A DNA stretch of 64,000 nucleotides from Anaerocolumna jejuensis DSM 15929 (GTDB lineage Bacteria; Bacillota; Clostridia; Lachnospirales; Lachnospiraceae): NCBI RefSeq assembly GCF_900142215.1, contig NZ_FRAC01000009.1, forward strand, positions 310,001 through 374,000. Reading direction: 5' to 3'. The notes below the pieces were generated by a model, which was not told the origin of the DNA, searched no databases, and saw nothing but the letters and a program-made list of their open reading frames with translations. Position numbers and translations under genes: made by a program. Shown here in pieces: positions 61,111-64,000 of this stretch. The first letter of the stretch is position 1. Each line of letters starts with the position of its first letter.

Positions 61111-61632
61111 TTATTCAATATAGTAGACGTAATTTTCTTTTCTCGGTGATGCTTTTGGCAGCTCTCCTTCTGCATATCCAAGAATGCAATGTCCAATCCC
61201 TTCATACTCACCTTCAATACCAAGAGATTCCAAAATTGCTTTACCTTCCGGACGTTCAAATTCTTCCTTTGCCCTATGAATCCAGCAACTGCCTATACCA
61301 AGATCATGTGCTGCCAGCATCAGATTTCCAATAACAAGACTACCATCATAAACGCGATTTGCCCAATTCTTATCAGCTAACACGATCAGAACAACAGGGG
61401 CCCCATAGAAGGGGTCACTATTACTACCCATAATTTCTGCATTCAGCCTGGAAAGCTTATCCCTCAGCTCCTTATTTGTCACAGCAATAATTATTGGTGA
61501 CTGTCTATTCATTCCTGTGGCAGCATAGGTACCGGCTGTTACAATTTTTTCAATGATTTCCTTTGGCACCATATCAGGCTTATATTTTCTTACACTTCTT
61601 CTTGTCTGTAATTTTTCAAGGAACTCACTCAT
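61111..61632 (-). CDS. Nitroreductase family protein
   Basis: 173 aa FMN-dependent oxidoreductase. The N-terminal RRSVRKY (12-18) binds FMN phosphate, and the GIGSCWIHRAKEEFE segment near 111-125 and the end GYAEGELPKASPRKE (159-173) are family features. It reduces nitro compounds, quinones or other substrates with NAD(P)H. Its start codon lies inside the end of the upstream flavin oxidoreductase gene (8-bp overlap), so the two are coupled. Confidence 0.88.
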   Translation of the reverse strand: MSEFLEKLQTRRSVRKYKPDMVPKEIIEKIVTAGTYAATGMNRQSPIIIAVTNKELRDKLSRLNAEIMGSNSDPFYGAPVVLIVLADKNWANRVYDGSLVIGNLMLAAHDLGIGSCWIHRAKEEFERPEGKAILESLGIEGEYEGIGHCILGYAEGELPKASPRKENYVYYIE

Positions 61633-62626
61633 GTTTTATACCTCCATTTTTTCGTGCGGGACATTTTCTTCCATCTATGTACCATAGACAGCTCCTGCAA
61701 TTTCTGCATAGCTCAGGTTCCATTCCGCCTAATACCTTATTTGCCCAGCTTGGGTCGCATAAATGCCCGCGTCCAACGGCTGCCATATCTGCATATCCTT
61801 TTTCAAGAATATCTTCAGCCTGCTTTGCGGAAGTAATGCCACCAACGCATATAACAGGAATCTCAGACACTTCTTTAACTAATGATGCCATGAAAACAGT
61901 TGTTTCATAAGGGAAAGCTTCCGGGCAGCCATCAAAGCCGCTGCATCCAAAGGACACATTCAGGAAATCTGCTCCGGCACTTTCAGCGGTTTTGGCAATC
62001 TTTAGCAGTTCTTTTTTATTGTGATGCCCAAAGCGAACATCAACAAGAAAATCAGAGCCGCAGGCTTCCTTAACCCCAATAATCAGTTCAGCTAATAACC
62101 GCGTTCCATCTGCATATTCATCCATTCGGTTATTACACTCTGTGACTTGATTCAGATAAAAGCCATGTGCCGCATGCAGCTCTACGCCATCAAATCCGGC
62201 AGTTTTGCAGCGAATTGCTGCGGATACGAAATCATCCCGATAGGCAAGGAACTGTGACCGGGATATTTCTTTCAGTGAACTCTCACTCATGACTGAAAGA
62301 CCACTATTCATCATCTGTACAACAGACACCGCATGATTCTTTTTTGCTGCATTTGCAAGAAGCGTCAGACCTTCCAGACATCGGTCCTCAAATATGCCAA
62401 TGGTATTTCTTGGCTCCTTCAGCCTTGAAGTCGCACAGGCTTCTATAATAATCAAGCCGGCTCCCCCTTCAGCAAAGCTCTGATAATGTTTTAAGTGCCG
62501 CTCATTTACTAAGCCATCTGGATTGGTCAATCCAAAATCAGCCATTGGAGGTACAACAATTCTGTTTTTTATGTTCTTCCCATTGATCTTAATTGGAGCC
62601 TCCAGATTAGTTAACTCTGCCGTCAT
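61625..62626 (-). CDS. Old yellow enzyme-type NADH:flavin oxidoreductase (single-domain)
   Basis: About 333 aa FMN-binding TIM barrel. GVELHAAHGFYLNQ (near 157-170) holds the active-site His pair and RGHLCDPSW lies near the end. Only the barrel is present; unlike the 644-aa relative at 1277-3211 there is no FAD part. A compact Cys cluster (C-x2-C-x2-C-x8-C) near the C-terminus may still bind a cluster. ATG 62626 has AGGAG 8 nt upstream; the frame is open 9 codons further. It probably reduces enones or xenobiotics. It leads the operon with the nitroreductase gene and is divergent from a Crp/Fnr regulator. Confidence 0.85.
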   Translation of the reverse strand: MTAELTNLEAPIKINGKNIKNRIVVPPMADFGLTNPDGLVNERHLKHYQSFAEGGAGLIIIEACATSRLKEPRNTIGIFEDRCLEGLTLLANAAKKNHAVSVVQMMNSGLSVMSESSLKEISRSQFLAYRDDFVSAAIRCKTAGFDGVELHAAHGFYLNQVTECNNRMDEYADGTRLLAELIIGVKEACGSDFLVDVRFGHHNKKELLKIAKTAESAGADFLNVSFGCSGFDGCPEAFPYETTVFMASLVKEVSEIPVICVGGITSAKQAEDILEKGYADMAAVGRGHLCDPSWANKVLGGMEPELCRNCRSCLWYIDGRKCPARKNGGIKHE

Positions 62627-62754
62627 ACTTATAACTCCTTTCCTCACAGGCAAGCCTGCTGTGGATAACCCGTTTTTTCAATGTCTTCCTGAGTAATACT
62701 GCAATTTTCATCTGCTGCTCATCCTTTCTATTTTTTTATCAGCTCTTTTCCCCT

Positions 62755-62782
62755 TGCAAATGATAGAATTTTTAGTAAAATA
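62755..62782 (+). promoter_or_regulatory. Promoter of the Crp/Fnr gene
   Basis: TTGCAA (62755-62760), 16-bp spacer, TAAAAT (about 62777-62782). Close to consensus. Confidence 0.5.
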
Positions 62783-62818
62783 GAGGTGTTCTATTATAAT
62801 TCTAAAGGAGCTGATTTT

Positions 62819-63490
62819 GTGCTTACACCACGTTATTTTTTTACAAATGATTTTTTAAAATGCTATGACTACTTTTTGTCACAGCCACATAAAAAGAAAA
62901 CCTTCCATAAAGGCGATTACTTATGGCAGCCTGGCGAACCATTTCATTCAATCCACTACATCATCTCCGGAGTTGCACAAAATTATATTGAGCATGAAAA
63001 CGGCCATCGCAAGATTATTTCATTTCATGGAAAGGGTACTGTATTTCCCGGCTATCACCAACATGACTATAAAATCGAAAAATCCATTATTACAATTGCT
63101 ATGACTGACATGGAGGTCCTGGAATATACTAAAGAAGAATTCCACTCCATGTTTGAAGACAATTCCAATGTGCGCACCGCTGTCATCGACTGGTTTTCTA
63201 CCTATACCAATCTGCTTTTATATGATAATGCACATCAGGAGTATAATTGTTCTTTCATAAAGCTTTGCAATCTGCTCTATCTGCTGCTGGTCAATAAAGA
63301 TATTAAGTCAGAAAGCTTTATTGGAATTACACAAAATGACCTCGCTGACATCCTTGGAATAAGCCGTGTCAATTTGACGCGGGGGCTATCCTTTCTGCGA
63401 AATAAAAATATTATTGCAACACGCAGAAAACAGATTGAAGTAATTGATTCTTCCGCATTAGCAAAATATTGTTCTATGGAAACACTTTAG
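62819..63490 (+). CDS. Crp/Fnr family transcriptional regulator
   Basis: 223 aa. An N-terminal cyclic-nucleotide-binding-like barrel (about 20-130) is followed by a C-terminal winged helix (about 150-220) with ITQNDLADILGISRVNLTRGLSFLR. No FNR-type Cys cluster was found, so oxygen sensing through 4Fe-4S is unlikely. The GTG at 62819 is chosen because AAAGGAG lies 8 nt upstream; the ATG 11 codons earlier has no ribosome site. Divergent from the flavin oxidoreductase operon, which it probably regulates. Confidence 0.85.
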   Translation: MLTPRYFFTNDFLKCYDYFLSQPHKKKTFHKGDYLWQPGEPFHSIHYIISGVAQNYIEHENGHRKIISFHGKGTVFPGYHQHDYKIEKSIITIAMTDMEVLEYTKEEFHSMFEDNSNVRTAVIDWFSTYTNLLLYDNAHQEYNCSFIKLCNLLYLLLVNKDIKSESFIGITQNDLADILGISRVNLTRGLSFLRNKNIIATRRKQIEVIDSSALAKYCSMETL

Positions 63491-63569
63491 AAACAAATGC
63501 CCTTAATACTTCTTTAAGGTAATTTCAATTATATCTAAATTTATTAATTTTTTCTGCTAAAAATGATAC

Positions 63570-63602
63570 AAAAAAAACACTGCTGCAAAAAATGCAGCAG
63601 CT
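63570..63602 (-). terminator. Terminator of the M23 peptidase gene
   Basis: Minus strand CTGCTGCA-TTTTT-TGCAGCAG followed by TGTTTTTTTTG, 33 nt after the stop. Confidence 0.8.
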
Positions 63603-63634
63603 TAGCAGTAGATTTATACACATTGCGCCGGGTG

Positions 63635-64000
63635 TTAATCAACCCTTATCCTATCTTTATTTGTGGGTATACCGTTAATTACTTTTTGCCACCCACCATC
63701 TTGGAATACATCATATTGTTCAAAAGCACAGGGCAATCCGTTTGCAATAGATATGTCACTGCTATCCATAAGCTGAAAATGCAAATGTGGAGCAAAAGAA
63801 TTGCCCGAATGACCCACTCTGCCTATAACTTCACCTTTTTTTACACTTTGACCAACTGAAACCTGAACAGACCCTGTTTGCAGATGAACCAGCGCAGCAT
63901 AAACTCGGCCGCCACATTCTATAATGATATAGTTGCCGGCAACTGATTGTATGTCGTCTTTTTTCGGATTGAAATAATGAGCATTTTTATAAGCGTTAGA
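63635..64000 (-). CDS. M23 family metallopeptidase, C-terminal part (start outside window)
   Basis: 121 residues are visible, running off the window edge. GHSGNSFAPHLHFQL carries the HLH zinc ligand motif of lysostaphin-type (LytM/M23) peptidases; upstream strands include VYAALVHLQTGSVQVSVGQSVKKGEVIGRVG, the usual beta core. The enzyme cleaves peptide bridges in peptidoglycan, normally outside the cell. The N-terminal signal and the first zinc ligand lie beyond position 64000. The C-terminal tail after the HLH motif (about 50 residues) is longer than in simple LytM proteins. Confidence 0.85.
   Translation of the reverse strand, partial: SNAYKNAHYFNPKKDDIQSVAGNYIIIECGGRVYAALVHLQTGSVQVSVGQSVKKGEVIGRVGHSGNSFAPHLHFQLMDSSDISIANGLPCAFEQYDVFQDGGWQKVINGIPTNKDRIRVD

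Overview
The window looks like a chromosomal stretch of a low-GC (about 40% by eye), spore-forming Clostridia, most likely a gut or plant-degrading member of the Lachnospiraceae. The grounds are strong AGGAGG ribosome sites, CUT1 sugar ABC systems with LacI regulators and many glycoside hydrolases, a YtaF-type sporulation membrane protein, fused SecDF, and strict-anaerobe style flavin enzymes. Most genes lie on the minus strand. No rRNA, tRNA, CRISPR array or intact transposase was seen. Region by region: (1) 1-4.2 kb: the end of a MetN-type transporter gene behind a leader that encodes a cysteine-rich peptide and a terminator; then a 2-enoate-reductase-like flavoenzyme and its MerR regulator, with a MerR-type 19-bp-spacer promoter. 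(2) 4.5-18.1 kb: one large glycoside operon: LacI, binding protein, two permeases, metallo-beta-lactamase-fold hydrolase, GH43, GH2, GH1, a P-loop kinase and a GH13_18 phosphorylase. (3) 18.8-31.2 kb: starch/cyclodextrin region: secreted CGTase-like amylase, binding protein plus MalF/MalG permeases, cytosolic cyclomaltodextrinase, a short divergent LacI with an apparently leaderless mRNA, a lipoprotein with paired operators, and a secreted beta-helix protein. (4) 31.4-31.95 kb: a non-coding 584-bp element of two 232-nt hairpin modules in inverted orientation. (5) 32.1-43.9 kb: AAC(3)-like acetyltransferase, AlkD-like repair protein, DUF1450, two SDRs, anion permease, PiT, SecDF, YtaF, and a MarR/flavin-reductase pair with three copies of one operator. 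(6) 44-50.9 kb: a fructose-asparagine (fra) type locus with two nearly identical FraB deglycases, FraD kinase, FraA (Dcu-family) transporter, GntR regulator, cupin and HAD protein. (7) 51.2-64 kb: two-component system with a TolB-like lipoprotein, BtrH-like protein, GyrI-like and AraC regulators, an aminoglycoside-phosphotransferase-like kinase, an HxlR regulon, an old-yellow-enzyme/nitroreductase operon divergent from a Crp/Fnr regulator, and the end of an M23 peptidase gene. How they work together: the CGTase would make cyclodextrins outside, the MalEFG-like system would import them, and the cyclomaltodextrinase would open them. In the fra locus, FraA would import the Amadori compound, FraD phosphorylate it and FraB split it to glucose-6-phosphate and the amino acid. 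The two signals I think least described are the inverted pair of covarying 232-nt hairpins (31367-31950) and the Cys-codon leader peptide attenuator before metN. A third is a family of tandem two-hairpin intergenic repeats at 21.5, 42.6, 52.5 and 54.9 kb.
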